The position numbers and the translations under genes were made by a program. From Faecalicatena contorta (GTDB taxonomy: Bacteria > Bacillota > Clostridia > Lachnospirales > Lachnospiraceae): 64,000 nucleotides of DNA. Where the stretch lies: assembly GCF_039521745.1 (NCBI RefSeq), contig NZ_BAAACT010000196.1, one strand, 5' to 3'. Numbering within the stretch: the first letter of the stretch is position 1; each line of letters begins with the position of its first letter. Shown piece by piece: positions 33,360 through 42,755 of the stretch. The notes under the pieces were generated by a model. It did not search any database. It saw only the letters and a program-made list of their open reading frames with translations, and had not been told where the DNA came from.

Positions 33360-34334
33360 ATGGGCACTATAAAAGATGTAGCGAAAAAAGCCGGAGTCTC
33401 GGTATCTACCGTTTATAAAGTTTTTAATGAAAACTACAGTACCCGCCCGGGAATAAAAGAGCGTGTACTGGAGGCCTGCAAGGAAGTGAATTATACGCAC
33501 CATGCAGTAGTCCGCAACCGTAAGCTGTTAGGATTAATGTTCAGCGAGGCGAAGAATCCATTTACCAATGACCTGATCCAGATGATCATTGAAGAATTGG
33601 GAAGCGAATATGAAATCGTTGTATTATTCAGCAACGAAGATACAGACAGAGAAGAGCAGAATGTGGCCTGCCTGGAGCGCCTGGGGGTTGATGCATTAAT
33701 CTTCGCAGCCGTGTCAAACTATAACTATCCGGAGATCGAAAAAATGATTGAGGAAGGCAAGCCGGTTATCCAGATTTTTATGTGTACCCACCAGGGCGCA
33801 GATACCATTCTTTTTGACGATGAGCTGGGAACATACCGGGCAGTAAAATACTTGCTGCAGAACGGGCATAAAGATATTCTGATGCTTTATAAATACCGGG
33901 AAGATTTTCCGCAAAGAGGCGACGGTTACAGACGTGCCTTTGAAGAGGCAGGGCTGGAAGTCGATTCCCGTTTCTTATATGATATTCCCTATAATGACAG
34001 TATCAGGGGAATGATACAAAACCATATTCAGGAATTGCAGCCTACTGCTATTTTAGCAGTGAATGAAATAATTGCTACGGCTGCAGTGGCGGCGCTTACA
34101 GAAATGAAACTGTCTTTTCCTGAGGATGTCAGTCTGATTATTTATGATGATTTACCCTGGGCGGCAGCCTCGGGAATCACCACGATCGGGCATGCCTTCG
34201 ATTCTGCAGGGTCACTCTGTAAAAATATCCTGTCGAACTCAGGAAGTGCCGGTAAACCTCATGAGCCGGTCCGGCTGGTGATTGATCCAATGCTCATTGT
34301 ACGTGATTCGGTAAAAATCTTAGATTCGAAATAG
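33360..34334 (+). CDS. LacI-family transcriptional regulator
   Basis: A 324-residue regulator with the canonical N-terminal LacI helix-turn-helix (TIKDVAKKAGVSVSTVYKVFNE; the usual SRV is replaced by YKV) and hinge, then a periplasmic-binding-like sugar sensor domain (LGLMFSEAKNPFTNDLIQMI through DDLPWAAASGITTIGHAFDSAG). It precedes a sugar importer and glycosidases by 105 bp and presumably represses them until an oligosaccharide binds. A GGTTA...TAACC arm pair upstream of the binding-protein gene (about 34384-34413) could be its operator, weakly supported. Confidence 0.9.
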   Translation: MGTIKDVAKKAGVSVSTVYKVFNENYSTRPGIKERVLEACKEVNYTHHAVVRNRKLLGLMFSEAKNPFTNDLIQMIIEELGSEYEIVVLFSNEDTDREEQNVACLERLGVDALIFAAVSNYNYPEIEKMIEEGKPVIQIFMCTHQGADTILFDDELGTYRAVKYLLQNGHKDILMLYKYREDFPQRGDGYRRAFEEAGLEVDSRFLYDIPYNDSIRGMIQNHIQELQPTAILAVNEIIATAAVAALTEMKLSFPEDVSLIIYDDLPWAAASGITTIGHAFDSAGSLCKNILSNSGSAGKPHEPVRLVIDPMLIVRDSVKILDSK

Positions 34335-34439
34335 ATGAAATAAGGGCCCAAACCAGTTATTAAGTCATTGCATCCGGAGGCGATGGTTAATAATAAATAT
34401 GAACAAGTATAACCATGTTTAAAAGGTGAGGAGAAAAGC

Positions 34440-35768
34440 ATGAAAAAACGTGTAATTAGTGTATTAGTCATGAGCGCGTTGCTGCTGGGATTAACAGCGT
34501 GCGGCAGCTCTGGTAATTCTGCAGATAAGAAAGAAGATAAAAATGCGGGTAATGGTAAAATAACATTTACGTTTGCAGAGCATGTGGCGAACATCGAGGA
34601 ACAGGCGCCCCAGGTATATGCTGTAGTTCAGGAATTTATGAAACAGAATCCGGATATTGTGATAGACATGACTGGTTCAGCCCAGGATGAACACACTCAG
34701 AAGATCAAATTAGCGTCACAGTCGAATACTCTGCCGGATCTGTTCTATTCACTAAAAGGGGATGCCGATGCTATGGCGGAGGCAGGGCTGCTTGCAGATA
34801 TTTCCGCAGACATTACAGATGATCAAGAATTTGTGGATGGTTTTCTGCCGGGAATGCTGGATGTAATGGAGATGGATGGAGCCATTTATGGGCTGCCTGC
34901 AGAGATTTTCTGCAATGGGATCTGGTATAATAAGGCGCTTTTTGAAGAATGCGGATTGGAAATACCCGTGACATATGATGATCTGATACATTGCGCTGAA
35001 GTATTTAATGAAAAGGGAATTGTCCCTATGGCACGTGGCACTAAGGATGTCTGGAGCAGCTGGTCGTTAATGACAATGCATGCCAGATACGGATTTTTTG
35101 ACCATATAGATGGTATTTTCAAGGGTACGGACAACTGGCAGAACGACGATTATCTGTTGTTCTATGAAAAGCTACAGGATATGTCAGAAAAAGGGATGTT
35201 TCCGGATAATGCTGCTTCTCTTGGTTATTGGGAAGCGACCGAGATGTTCCTTGGAGGAAAGGCTGCTATGTTTGACAGCGGGGCCTGGGATACCAAAAAG
35301 TTTGATGAAAGTGAATTGAAAGAAGACATCGGCTTCTGGTGGGGACCGACTTTCAGCGATGGTATCGGCAACCAGGAACTGTCTATGAAAGCGCCTTCTC
35401 ATCCATATTGTGTTTCTGCTAAAACGAAAGAAGAAGAACCGGAAAAATATCAGGCAATCATCAAGTTCCTTAAGTTTTATTATGGACCTGAGGGGACTGC
35501 CATCATTGCCAGGGATAACCAGAGCGTGCCGGTGACCAGATATGAAGGTGAAATTGATGCAGAATCTTACCCGGTGTTTGCGAAAGTCATGGAGCGTATG
35601 AATGATGATTGGGAAAGTCCCGAGACCTGCCCCAATATGACTTTGCCCGGACAGTTTGAGACCACCTATTTTGAAAGCATGGCAGGAGTCATCAACGGTA
35701 TCTATACGCCCGAAGAAGCGCTCCGGTATATGGATGAACAAACTGAAGCCCAGGGGCTGATCCAATAA
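34440..35768 (+). CDS. Sugar ABC transporter substrate-binding lipoprotein
   Basis: A 442-residue family 1 solute-binding lipoprotein: signal MKKRVISVLVMSALLLG, lipobox LTAC (Cys21), a charged linker, then a maltose-binding-protein-like body (QNPDIVIDMTGSAQDEHTQKIKLA; MEMDGAIYGLPAEIFCNGIWYNKALFEECGLEIPVTYDDL; GKAAMFDSGAWD). Genes for two permeases and two glucosidases follow, so the ligand is probably a glucose-containing oligosaccharide or glucoside. The ATPase is not in this cluster; a shared MsmK-type ATPase elsewhere is likely. Confidence 0.93.
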   Translation: MKKRVISVLVMSALLLGLTACGSSGNSADKKEDKNAGNGKITFTFAEHVANIEEQAPQVYAVVQEFMKQNPDIVIDMTGSAQDEHTQKIKLASQSNTLPDLFYSLKGDADAMAEAGLLADISADITDDQEFVDGFLPGMLDVMEMDGAIYGLPAEIFCNGIWYNKALFEECGLEIPVTYDDLIHCAEVFNEKGIVPMARGTKDVWSSWSLMTMHARYGFFDHIDGIFKGTDNWQNDDYLLFYEKLQDMSEKGMFPDNAASLGYWEATEMFLGGKAAMFDSGAWDTKKFDESELKEDIGFWWGPTFSDGIGNQELSMKAPSHPYCVSAKTKEEEPEKYQAIIKFLKFYYGPEGTAIIARDNQSVPVTRYEGEIDAESYPVFAKVMERMNDDWESPETCPNMTLPGQFETTYFESMAGVINGIYTPEEALRYMDEQTEAQGLIQ

Positions 35769-35777
35769 AGCAGACTG

Positions 35778-35811
35778 CTCGCCTGATGCCTCTTGGCGCA
35801 GGCGAGTTTTT
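35778..35811 (+). terminator. Attenuating terminator between binding protein and permease genes
   Basis: CTCGCCT pairs with AGGCGAG, followed by TTTTT. It probably lowers permease expression relative to the binding protein. Confidence 0.75.
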
Positions 35812-35856
35812 CAATCAAACCGGAAATACATTTTCTTTTAGAGAGAGGTGATCTTA

Positions 35857-36741
35857 ATGCACTGGCTGAGTAAAAGAAGTACGAAAATTATTATGGTGCT
35901 GCCGGCTCTGATTTTATTTGTGGGATTTGTGATTATACCTATTTTTATTAGTGTTTATTATAGTGTTACGGATTTTACAGGTATCGGAGAGGCACACTTT
36001 ATAGGCTTGAAAAATTATCGGGTATTATTTCATGATAAGTTCTTTTTTATCGCCCTGAAAAATACATTTATCATTTTGATTTGTATAACAATTACAGTCT
36101 TACCTATATCTTTTCTTGTGGCTTTACTGTTGGAAAAGTCATTCGAGGGAAGTGGAATCATTCAATCCATGATCTTTGCGCCAAATGTAGTAGCCCCAAT
36201 CCTGGTAGGCTTAATATGGCTGTTTATTTTAGACCCCAAAATGGGACTGATTAACGCGGTCCTGAATGGAATTGGGCTGGAAGGATGGCAGCAGCAATGG
36301 ATCGGCGGGCAGACGCTGACGCCTTATGCGGTAGCATTCGTCTATTTGTGGCAGGTTCTGGGGTTTTATACAACCATAAATATGGCGGGACTGCGCAGCA
36401 TACCTTCGGATATTTACGAGGCATCTCAGATCGACGGAGCAAACCGGGTACAGCAGGTTTGGCGGATTACGATTCCCATGATGAAGAATACCATTGTGAT
36501 CAATACAGTTTTGATTATTACCGGTGGGTTTAAAATATTTGAGACAGTTCAACAGCTGACAAATGGCGGGCCTAATCATGTATCGGACGTGCTGGTTACT
36601 TATATGTACCACACCACGTTTACAACCTCACGTTATGGATATGGTATGGCTATTGCCACAGTTTCCTTTATATTTTGTCTGATCTTTTCGATCATATATC
36701 TGACCAAAGTGAATAAGTCGATGCATCAGGAGGAGGGATAG
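35857..36741 (+). CDS. Sugar ABC transporter permease (MalF/UgpA type)
   Basis: A ~294-residue permease with six helices and the EAA-type coupling loop SIPSDIYEASQIDGANRVQQVWRITIPMMKN (about 188-218). ATG 35857 has GAGAGGTG 7 nt upstream; GTG 35848 is too close. The second permease gene begins immediately after its stop. Confidence 0.92.
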   Translation: MHWLSKRSTKIIMVLPALILFVGFVIIPIFISVYYSVTDFTGIGEAHFIGLKNYRVLFHDKFFFIALKNTFIILICITITVLPISFLVALLLEKSFEGSGIIQSMIFAPNVVAPILVGLIWLFILDPKMGLINAVLNGIGLEGWQQQWIGGQTLTPYAVAFVYLWQVLGFYTTINMAGLRSIPSDIYEASQIDGANRVQQVWRITIPMMKNTIVINTVLIITGGFKIFETVQQLTNGGPNHVSDVLVTYMYHTTFTTSRYGYGMAIATVSFIFCLIFSIIYLTKVNKSMHQEEG

Positions 36742-37584
36742 ATGATGTCAAAAACACGCAGATGGCCAAAAGCCCTGAGCCGTATCGTGCTGATTGTGAT
36801 CACGGCATTAACCGCATTTCCGTTTCTGTGGCTCTTTGTTCTTTCCTTTAAGACGGATACGGAGATCCTGAACAGCCCGTTTTCTCTGCCGGAAAGTATA
36901 AGTTTTTCGAATTATGAGCGGGCGCTTCATACGCTGCCCCTGATAAAGATGTTCGGTAATACTCTTTTTGTAGCAGTTTTTGCCCTGGCGATCAGCTTGG
37001 TCTGCACCTTTATGCTGTCTTATGCTATTACACGCCTGCAGTTTAAATCAAAGCGTTTACAAAATGGTCTTTATCTGCTATTTGTGGCGGGCCTTACGAT
37101 ACCCCCTTATATTGTGATTTTCCCTACTTACCGTATGATTGTTTCCATGGGACTGCTGGGAAACAGGGCGTCTTTGATCCTGCCGCTGGCGGCAACGACG
37201 ATGGCCCTGGGCGTTCTTTTAATGGTCGGGTTTCTCAGGGATTTTCCAAAAGAAATTGAAGAGGCGGCAATCATCGATGGCTGTAATATCTATCAGATGT
37301 GTACAAGCGTTGTGCTTCCGGTTATTAAACCGGTACTTGCTACGGTTATTATTTTTAATGTTTTGTACTTTTGGAATGAATACCCTATATCGTCGGTTCT
37401 GGTAAATGACCCCAAAATGATGACAATATCCCTGGGAGCTTCTATGTTCAGAGGGCGGTATAGCATGGACTACAGCGGAATGATCGCAGCCACGGTGATT
37501 ATTATAATCCCGCAGCTTCTGTTTTATCTGCTTTTCCAGAAACATATTGTGGAAGGAATGACCGCCGGGGCTGTGAAAGGATAA
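36742..37584 (+). CDS. Sugar ABC transporter permease (MalG/UgpE type)
   Basis: A 280-residue permease with six helices and coupling loop FLRDFPKEIEEAAIIDGCNIYQMCTSVVLPVIKP (about 166-199). ATG 36742 directly follows the previous TAG, with AGGAGGG upstream. Partner of the preceding permease in a CUT1-type importer. Confidence 0.92.
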   Translation: MMSKTRRWPKALSRIVLIVITALTAFPFLWLFVLSFKTDTEILNSPFSLPESISFSNYERALHTLPLIKMFGNTLFVAVFALAISLVCTFMLSYAITRLQFKSKRLQNGLYLLFVAGLTIPPYIVIFPTYRMIVSMGLLGNRASLILPLAATTMALGVLLMVGFLRDFPKEIEEAAIIDGCNIYQMCTSVVLPVIKPVLATVIIFNVLYFWNEYPISSVLVNDPKMMTISLGASMFRGRYSMDYSGMIAATVIIIIPQLLFYLLFQKHIVEGMTAGAVKG

Positions 37585-37632
37585 GCGCGTCCGGACGATA
37601 TTTAATAAAAACGAAATATAAGGAGATTATTC

Positions 37633-40110
37633 ATGAAACATTTAATATATCCCACAGAAGAGCTATTCTGTGACAATGAACAAAAAAAGTATCCCGGAAC
37701 CGCAGGATGTGTAGATTTTCTTTTAGGCGGAATCGGAACCGGCAATGTATCTTTGGGGGCAAGAGGTAATTTAACAACCTGGCAGATATTTAATCAACCG
37801 GGACAGCTCAACAGAATGCCGTATACTTTTTTTTCCATATGGGCAAAACCCGAACATGGGGAGGCAGTTGCAAGAGTATTGGAAAGCAGGCTGAATCCCC
37901 CGTTTGATAAATCTCAGGGCTTCTTCCGAAACGAAATGGCCGGTTTACCACGCTTTGACAGCGCAGAGATGGGCTCAGAATATCCATTTGTTAACTTTAA
38001 GTTTACGGACGATCAGATGCCGGTTCAGGTGAGCTTAGAAGCATTTACGCCATTCATCCCGTTGAATGCGGATGATTCAGGAATACCGGGGGCGTATTTA
38101 CAATACAAAGTAAAGAATCCGGGAAGAGAAAAGGTGGAAGTGTCGATTGCCGGTTCGATGAACAATGCCGTGGGTTTTGAAGGGTATAATAATTTTTCTT
38201 TTATGCAGCATGCAGGTGAAAGAGTAAACAGATACCGTGATGATAGCGGAGTCAGAGGGATTACATATACGGGAAGGGGCTTTTCCGACCAGCATATTAC
38301 CTGGGGGGATATGGCTCTTACGACCACAGCGCCCGCAGAAAATATAACAGCAAAACCCGTTTGGTATCAGGGGCAGTGGACAGATGGGGGCGAGGATTTC
38401 TGGCAGGATTTTTCTGCTGACGGCAGGCTGGATGAGGCCAGCATTTATGAACAGGTAGGCAGTACCTGGGCAGAAAATTCGGATTTCAGCTTTCTTCATT
38501 TTACAGACAAAATTGGTTCTTTAAGCGTTACTCACAATCTGGAACCGGGGGAAGAGAAGACCTTTACATTTATTCTGACCTGGTATTTTCCAAACCGTCC
38601 GAAAATGTGGATTGAACTCGACAAGGACAGAGACGATATCAATGCCGGCAATTACCAGGTGACAAAAAATTATTATGCAACCCTTTTTACAGATGCATGG
38701 GAGGCAGCTGCTTATCTGGGCAATGAAAGAGAGCGTCTGTACCGTGAGAGCAAGGCATTTTCTAATGCATTTTTCAGCACCACGTTACCGGGATATGTTT
38801 TAGAGGCAGCAGCCGATAATATAACGGTTATGCGCAGCCCCACCTGTTTCAGGATTGAGAATGGCGACTTTCTTGGCTGGGAAGGCGTTGATAATGACTT
38901 GGGCTGCGGTCCGGGAAATTGCACTCATGTCTGGAATTACGCCCAAAGTGTGGCGGTACTATTCCCGGAGTTGGAACGAACCATGCGCAGGATTGAGCTG
39001 GCCGATGAAATAAGAGAGGATGGTTACATGCCTTTTCGGGCGTACACACCTTTTGATCTGCCCCAATGGGAAATGACGCCTTCGGCCGACGGACAATTGG
39101 GAAGCGTCGTGAGGCTGTACCGGGAATGGGTGATCAGCGGCGACGATGCGATTATCAGGGAATGCTGGCCGGGAGTTGAAAAAACCATGAGATATGCCGC
39201 GCAAATATGGGATCGTGACGGCGACGGTTTGTTAGAGGAGCCCCAGCATGTGACTTATGATACGGAACTGTATGGAATATCCAGTATGACCGGGAGCATT
39301 TATTTTGCGGCATTAACAGCGGCGGCTGAGATGGCGGAACATATGGGGCATGCAGGAGACGCTGAGAAATACAGGGAATTGGCGCAAAATGGCAGGAAAA
39401 AACTGGACGAAATAAGCTGGAACGGCGAATTTTATGAGCAGATTGTAGACGACGTGAATGCGTATCGTTATCAGTATGGGAAAGGGTGCCTTTCCGATCA
39501 GCTGCTTGGACAGTTTATGGCCTTTAATGCACAGCTGGGTTACGTGATGTCTGAAGAACATGTAAAAAAGGCTGCAGCATCCATCTTCAAGTACAATTTT
39601 GTTGAACGTGCAAAAGAGAATGTTCATGCGGAGAGGGCGTTTATTTTAAATGACGAAAAAGGCCTGACGCCCTGTACCTGGCCGAATGGCGGCCGTCCGG
39701 TATTTCCCTTTGTCTACTATGGCGAGGTCTGGACTGGAATTGAATATGAAGCAGCGGCGCTGCTGGCAAGAACGGGCCAGGTCGAAGAAGCCCTGACCAT
39801 CGTGAAGGCGATCCGCGACCGGCATGACGGCTTCAAACGGAACCCCTTTAGTGAGAATGAATCAGGATATTACTATACAAGGTCCATGGCGTCATGGTCA
39901 GTATATGAAGCATTGTTGGGCTATGAGTATGACATGCGCAGCAACAGACAGACGTTTGCACCCAGACTTCATACGGATGACTTTACCGGATTCTGGTGTA
40001 ATGGGAAAGCCTGGGGTATCTTCCGCCAGACAAAGACCCAGGACGGCAGCCTGATGCAGGAAGTGGAAGTCCTGTATGGCGATGAAGGAACTGTAAAGCG
40101 AGGTAAATAG
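37633..40110 (+). CDS. GH116-family glycosidase (GBA2-like beta-glucosidase)
   Basis: An 825-residue cytosolic enzyme with an N-terminal beta-sandwich domain (about 20-330; GIGTGNVSLGARGNLTTWQIFN) and a C-terminal (alpha/alpha)6 barrel. By alignment in mind with GBA2/TxGH116, Glu417 in GWEGVDND is the probable nucleophile and Asp543 in TYDTELYG the acid/base. GH116 enzymes hydrolyse beta-glucosides, beta-xylosides or N-acetylglucosaminides; this branch's exact linkage is unknown. No signal peptide, so the imported oligosaccharide is cleaved inside the cell. The gene sits 48 bp after the permease and 2 bp before the GH13 gene. Confidence 0.85.
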   Translation: MKHLIYPTEELFCDNEQKKYPGTAGCVDFLLGGIGTGNVSLGARGNLTTWQIFNQPGQLNRMPYTFFSIWAKPEHGEAVARVLESRLNPPFDKSQGFFRNEMAGLPRFDSAEMGSEYPFVNFKFTDDQMPVQVSLEAFTPFIPLNADDSGIPGAYLQYKVKNPGREKVEVSIAGSMNNAVGFEGYNNFSFMQHAGERVNRYRDDSGVRGITYTGRGFSDQHITWGDMALTTTAPAENITAKPVWYQGQWTDGGEDFWQDFSADGRLDEASIYEQVGSTWAENSDFSFLHFTDKIGSLSVTHNLEPGEEKTFTFILTWYFPNRPKMWIELDKDRDDINAGNYQVTKNYYATLFTDAWEAAAYLGNERERLYRESKAFSNAFFSTTLPGYVLEAAADNITVMRSPTCFRIENGDFLGWEGVDNDLGCGPGNCTHVWNYAQSVAVLFPELERTMRRIELADEIREDGYMPFRAYTPFDLPQWEMTPSADGQLGSVVRLYREWVISGDDAIIRECWPGVEKTMRYAAQIWDRDGDGLLEEPQHVTYDTELYGISSMTGSIYFAALTAAAEMAEHMGHAGDAEKYRELAQNGRKKLDEISWNGEFYEQIVDDVNAYRYQYGKGCLSDQLLGQFMAFNAQLGYVMSEEHVKKAAASIFKYNFVERAKENVHAERAFILNDEKGLTPCTWPNGGRPVFPFVYYGEVWTGIEYEAAALLARTGQVEEALTIVKAIRDRHDGFKRNPFSENESGYYYTRSMASWSVYEALLGYEYDMRSNRQTFAPRLHTDDFTGFWCNGKAWGIFRQTKTQDGSLMQEVEVLYGDEGTVKRGK

Positions 40111-40112
40111 TC

Positions 40113-41789
40113 ATGAACAGACAAAATAAGGATTGGTGGAAGAGCGCCGTAGTTTACCAGGTATACCCCCGAAGCTTCCAGGATAGCAATGGAGATGGTA
40201 TCGGTGATTTAAAAGGCGTGATCCGCAGGCTGGATTACTTGAGAACACTGGGGGTTGATATCATATGGTTAAGCCCGGTTTATACGTCGCCGAATGACGA
40301 TAATGGGTATGATATATCAGACTATCGTGGGATTATGCCTGAATTTGGAACGATGGAAGACTTTGATCTATTGCTGCAGGAAATTCATAACAGGGATATG
40401 AAATTAGTGATGGATATGGTTGTTAATCACACGTCGGATGAACATGCATGGTTTCAGGAAGCAAAAAGTTCAAAAACCAGCGCATTTAGAGATTATTATA
40501 TCTGGAGAAAAGGGAAAGAAGGCATGCCTCCCAATAACTGGCTGTCAATGTTTGGGGGGACGGCCTGGGAATATGATGAAACAACGGAGGAATATTATTT
40601 ACACCTGTTCGGGAAAAAACAGCCGGATCTGAACTGGGAAAATAAAAAGGTTCGAGACGAAGTCTACGATATCATGAAGTGGTGGGTGAATAAAGGCGTA
40701 GATGGGTTCCGGATGGATGTAATCAATTTTATTTCAAAAGTTCCGGGCCTTCCGGAAGGCATTGATGGAAATGGAAAGCCTTACTATGAGAATGGCCCCA
40801 GGATTCATGAGTATCTGCATGAGATGAATGGGGAAGTAGCCGAAAACAACTGTCTGGTTATGATTGGAGAAATGCCGGATGTGCATACGGAAGATGCCTT
40901 GTTATATACAGATCCCAACAGAAATGAACTTGATATGGTTTTCTCTTTTGAGCATGTGGAAGTGGGGTATGGCAAGTATGGGAAATGGTCGGTCAGACCC
41001 TGGGCACTCACAGAGTTAAAAGAAATTTTAGGCAAATGGCAGGATGAGTTAAATGAAAAAGGGTGGAACAGCCTGTATTGGTCCAATCACGACCAGCCGA
41101 GGGCCGTATCCAGATTTGGAGATGACAGAGAGCAATACCGGGTAATCTCAGCCAAAATGTTAGCCGTATGCCTTCATATGATGAAAGGAACACCGTTTAT
41201 CTACCAGGGCGAAGAACTCGGGATGACAAACACCAGATTTGCATCGATTCACGATCACCGGGATATCGAGATCCTGACGGAATATAAAGAATACTGTAAG
41301 AAAGGGATCATTCCGGAAGATGAATTTATGAATGCCGTCTATGAACATGGACGTGATAATGCCAGAGTTCCGGTTGCCTGGGACGATACGGCAAATGGCG
41401 GTTTCACGGACGGAGAACCCTGGATCAAGGTGAGCGGTCAGTATAAAACTATAAACGCACGGAACAATCTGGAGGACCCGGATTCTGTGTTTTACTTCTA
41501 TAAAAAACTGATTGAGCTGAGGCATCATGAGAAGATCATGGTACATGGTGATTTTCGAATGCTTTATCGGGAGGACGAGGACATTTTTGCTTATACGCGG
41601 CGTCTGGACAAGAAGATCTGGCTTATTGTATGCAATTTTACCTGCAAAAGTAAGCGGTTTACGGTACCTTTAGAGCATATAAATGAGGCCAGGCTAATTA
41701 TTGCTAATTATACAGATTTTAAAGTGCAGCTGCCTGAAATCAAATTACGTCCTTATGAAGCAGTCGTATTGGAGATGCATAATAATTAA
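40113..41789 (+). CDS. GH13 alpha-glucosidase (oligo-1,6-glucosidase type)
   Basis: A 558-residue cytosolic alpha-glucosidase of the GH13_31 group: opening WWKSAVVYQVYPRSFQDSNGDGIGDLKG, nucleophile Asp202 in GFRMDVINF, acid/base Glu253 in IGEM, and Asp327 in NHDQPR. It removes terminal alpha-1,6 or alpha-1,4 (trehalulose/isomaltose-like) glucose. Next to a GH116 beta-glucosidase, it suggests an import substrate with both alpha and beta glucosyl linkages, or two substrates under one regulator. The ATG follows the GH116 stop within 3 bp. Confidence 0.92.
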   Translation: MNRQNKDWWKSAVVYQVYPRSFQDSNGDGIGDLKGVIRRLDYLRTLGVDIIWLSPVYTSPNDDNGYDISDYRGIMPEFGTMEDFDLLLQEIHNRDMKLVMDMVVNHTSDEHAWFQEAKSSKTSAFRDYYIWRKGKEGMPPNNWLSMFGGTAWEYDETTEEYYLHLFGKKQPDLNWENKKVRDEVYDIMKWWVNKGVDGFRMDVINFISKVPGLPEGIDGNGKPYYENGPRIHEYLHEMNGEVAENNCLVMIGEMPDVHTEDALLYTDPNRNELDMVFSFEHVEVGYGKYGKWSVRPWALTELKEILGKWQDELNEKGWNSLYWSNHDQPRAVSRFGDDREQYRVISAKMLAVCLHMMKGTPFIYQGEELGMTNTRFASIHDHRDIEILTEYKEYCKKGIIPEDEFMNAVYEHGRDNARVPVAWDDTANGGFTDGEPWIKVSGQYKTINARNNLEDPDSVFYFYKKLIELRHHEKIMVHGDFRMLYREDEDIFAYTRRLDKKIWLIVCNFTCKSKRFTVPLEHINEARLIIANYTDFKVQLPEIKLRPYEAVVLEMHNN

Positions 41790-41891
41790 AAGGAAAGGTG
41801 TTTTTGTAGTCGTAAGGGCAGAGGGCGGCACATACTAAATGATCATGAGAGTGATCATGAGAGGCGGTATTGATAAAACAGCTAAAACTAC

Positions 41892-41944
41892 TTGACATAT
41901 TCTGGAATTTTAGCTATGATACAACTATAATCTAAAATTTCAGA
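41892..41944 (+). promoter_or_regulatory. Promoter and operator of the GntR gene
   Basis: TTGACA (41892-41897), 17-bp spacer, TATGAT (41915-41920). Inverted arms TCTGGAATTTTAG (41901-41913) and CTAAAATTTCAGA (41932-41944) straddle the -10, matching at 12 of 13 positions. The same half-site recurs near 42721 and 44069. Confidence 0.75.
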
Positions 41945-41970
41945 TGCATAATTGCAATGTGAGGTAATTT

Positions 41971-42672
41971 ATGTTTAACAGAGTAAAATACAGCAGCTTA
42001 AACGAGTTGATTTATGACGAAATAAAGAGCAAGATTCTAACAAATGAGTTAAAACCAAACGAAAAGCTGGACATTGATTACTTGAGCACATCTCTGGGGG
42101 TCAGCCGCACACCCGTGACCAATGCCCTGAAGTCCCTGCAAAAGGACGGCTACGTAGTAATCAATCCCCGAAGCGGCAGTTATGTAAGAGAGTTGACAAA
42201 GGAAGAGCTGGAATATATTTTTGATTTCCGGGAGGTATTAGAAGCCCAGGTAATCCGGAAAGCCATTACCAAGCTGGATAAGAAGAAGCTAAAAGAATTC
42301 GGAGAAAAGTTCAGGCTTATCTTAAGCGTCTCTTCTGTGGAGGGGGACGAGCAGGTACTGGATGTCGTGGAGAAGTTTTTTGAGATCGAGATTAAATTCC
42401 ACGAGCATTTAATCGACGCCTGTCCATCCATTATCGGAGCAGAGATCATGAATCTGGTGGATCTGACCAAGCGGATTCGTAAGCTCCATATCATTTATAA
42501 ATTGCACAAGGCAGGCTGGGAGTGCTTTAAAGAAGAGATAGAAATACATGTCCGTTTAATTGAAACTTTGATCAATGAAGAGTTAGAAGATAGCATCCGG
42601 TGGATTTCCACGGATATACACCACACAAAAGAAGAGATTATGGATTGCTTTGACATTATTAATCAGTCATGA
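41971..42672 (+). CDS. GntR-family regulator (FCD/FadR type)
   Basis: A 233-residue regulator: N-terminal winged helix (LNELIYDEIKSKILTNELKPNEKLDIDYLSTSLGVSRTPVTNALKSLQKDGYV) and an all-helical FCD ligand domain (DFREVLEAQVIRKAI; HEHLIDACPS; HVRLIETLINEELEDSI with metal-binding His candidates). Such proteins sense organic acids. It heads the LarA-OtnC cluster, and its promoter overlaps an inverted repeat also found upstream of two cluster genes, so it most likely controls them and itself. Confidence 0.9.
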   Translation: MFNRVKYSSLNELIYDEIKSKILTNELKPNEKLDIDYLSTSLGVSRTPVTNALKSLQKDGYVVINPRSGSYVRELTKEELEYIFDFREVLEAQVIRKAITKLDKKKLKEFGEKFRLILSVSSVEGDEQVLDVVEKFFEIEIKFHEHLIDACPSIIGAEIMNLVDLTKRIRKLHIIYKLHKAGWECFKEEIEIHVRLIETLINEELEDSIRWISTDIHHTKEEIMDCFDIINQS

Positions 42673-42679
42673 GGCAGTT

Positions 42680-42709
42680 GGTGCCGGCGTAAGATTGCCG
42701 GCGCCTTTC
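42680..42709 (+). terminator. Hairpin between the GntR and larA-like genes
   Basis: GGTGCCGGC pairs with GCCGGCGCC (one G-T), followed by TTTCAAAA. A partial terminator separating regulator and structural genes. Confidence 0.6.
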
Positions 42710-42720
42710 AAAAGGAAAAA

Positions 42721-42733
42721 TGTGAAATTTTAC
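42721..42733. promoter_or_regulatory. Candidate GntR half-site before the larA-like gene
   Basis: TGTGAAATTTTAC matches the GntR promoter arm TCTGAAATTTTAG at 11 of 13 positions; it lies 35 bp from the larA-like ATG. Confidence 0.45.
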
Positions 42734-42755
42734 ATTTTAAAGATGGAGGGAAAAT

